Of a DNA stretch of 64,000 nucleotides, positions 63,829 to 64,000 are shown piece by piece (positions within the stretch are counted from its first letter, which is position 1; the number at the start of each line of letters is the position of its first letter). A program made the position numbers and the translations under genes. The stretch covers positions 25,104 through 89,103 of the forward strand of contig CALGLV010000001.1 of assembly GCA_937958985.1 (NCBI GenBank), written 5' to 3'. The DNA comes from an uncultured Aquimarina sp. (lineage in GTDB: Bacteria; Bacteroidota; Bacteroidia; Flavobacteriales; Flavobacteriaceae). The notes below the pieces were generated by a model. That model saw only the letters and a list, made by a program, of their open reading frames with translations, searched no databases and had not been told where the DNA came from.

Positions 63829-64000
63829 CACGACACTATCCTAAAAAGTGTGTAAATAAAAGACAGTATCCAATATTTTGTGTAAACAAAAATTCAACGG
63901 GGTTTAACTTTTTTAAAGTTGAACCCTTTTTTCAAATATAGTTAAGAACTGGTTAAGAATTAGTCCCCAATTATGAATTGGCTGAGTCCATTTCTTAGTA
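63829..64000. mobile_element. end of an IS256-family insertion sequence
   Basis: Directly after the dnaG stop, the sequence changes to GTGT-type motifs (ACACTATCC, AAAAAGTGTGTAAAT, TTTTGTGTAAAC) typical of IS256-family ends, followed by the C-terminus of a transposase on the minus strand. The exact terminal base and the target duplication cannot be set because the other end is outside the window. Confidence 0.75.
63913..64000 (-). CDS. IS256-family transposase, C-terminal fragment
   Basis: 29 codons plus stop (63913-63915), running off the window edge. The translation K-W-T-Q-P-I-H-N-W-G-L-I-L-N-Q-L matches the conserved end of IS256-family (mutator-type) transposases, where W-x-x-P-I-x-x-W is near-invariant. 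The catalytic DDE residues are outside. Whether the element is intact cannot be judged here. Confidence 0.85.
   Translation of the reverse strand, partial: TKKWTQPIHNWGLILNQFLTIFEKRVQL

Overview
The window is AT-rich and reads as one block of a Flavobacteriaceae (Bacteroidota) chromosome. Support comes from a protein with a type IX secretion sorting tail, a zeaxanthin-type carotenoid operon headed by a MerR regulator, a textbook Bacteroidota promoter (TTG, 19-base gap, TATCTTTG) before the tRNA-Lys genes, many small Sec-dependent proteins, AcnB and MetZ as housekeeping enzymes, and protein sequences that look flavobacterial throughout. It is mostly housekeeping core; the accessory pieces are small. 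No prophage, CRISPR array, integron or large defence island is visible.

Layout. 1-8.1 kb: the tail of a GH3-type adenylating enzyme, two related small basic secreted proteins, then an ABC exporter, an aldose-epimerase-like protein, a DEAD-box-type helicase, a carboxylesterase and a metallo-beta-lactamase-fold hydrolase. 8.2-13.5 kb: a large conserved protein of unknown function, a DUF1569-type protein, a BadF-family sugar kinase, gapA and pfkA. 13.7-24.7 kb, all minus strand: dsbD, tilS, a basic coiled-coil secreted protein with a small lipoprotein, smpB, a propeller-type sensor kinase and clpB. 25-31 kb, plus strand: mdh, a small protein with an SbtA-like bicarbonate permease and a LysR regulator, then a LexA-like self-cleaving repressor overlapping a DnaQ/GIY-YIG nuclease fusion. 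31-38 kb, minus strand: a GH3 beta-glucosidase lipoprotein and the guaA/LysM-receptor/DUF922 operon. 38-43.9 kb, plus strand: a flavin-type oxidase, acnB, the remnant of a second aconitase, a lipoprotein and a Crp/Fnr regulator. 43.9-48.8 kb, minus strand: merR-crtI-crtB-crtZ-crtY. 48.8-56.2 kb: aroK, two tRNA-Lys and one tRNA-Leu, a Fic protein, a phosphohexomutase, a glycosyltransferase pair and guaB. 56.5-64 kb, plus strand: osmC-metZ, a T9SS cargo protein, rlmN, a VF530-like protein, a polyprenyl synthase and dnaG, ending in an IS256-family insertion.

How the genes work together: gapA, pfkA and the phosphohexomutase serve central sugar metabolism; mdh and acnB serve the TCA cycle; guaA and guaB both serve GMP synthesis. 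The polyprenyl synthase belongs to the isoprenoid pathway that also feeds the crt operon, whose predicted product is zeaxanthin.

Points most worth a second look: (1) an aconitase of the AcnA/mitochondrial type reduced to its two ends directly behind acnB; (2) DnaG with all four zinc ligands replaced; (3) the carotenoid MerR regulator, which keeps the W-x9-EH signature of CarH photoreceptors but has Asn in place of the cobalt-binding His; (4) a cleavable LexA-like repressor with an 11-bp inverted-repeat operator over a near-leaderless promoter, driving a two-nuclease fusion; (5) a structured intergenic element between clpB and mdh, and a perfect 42-bp palindrome at 9751-9792.
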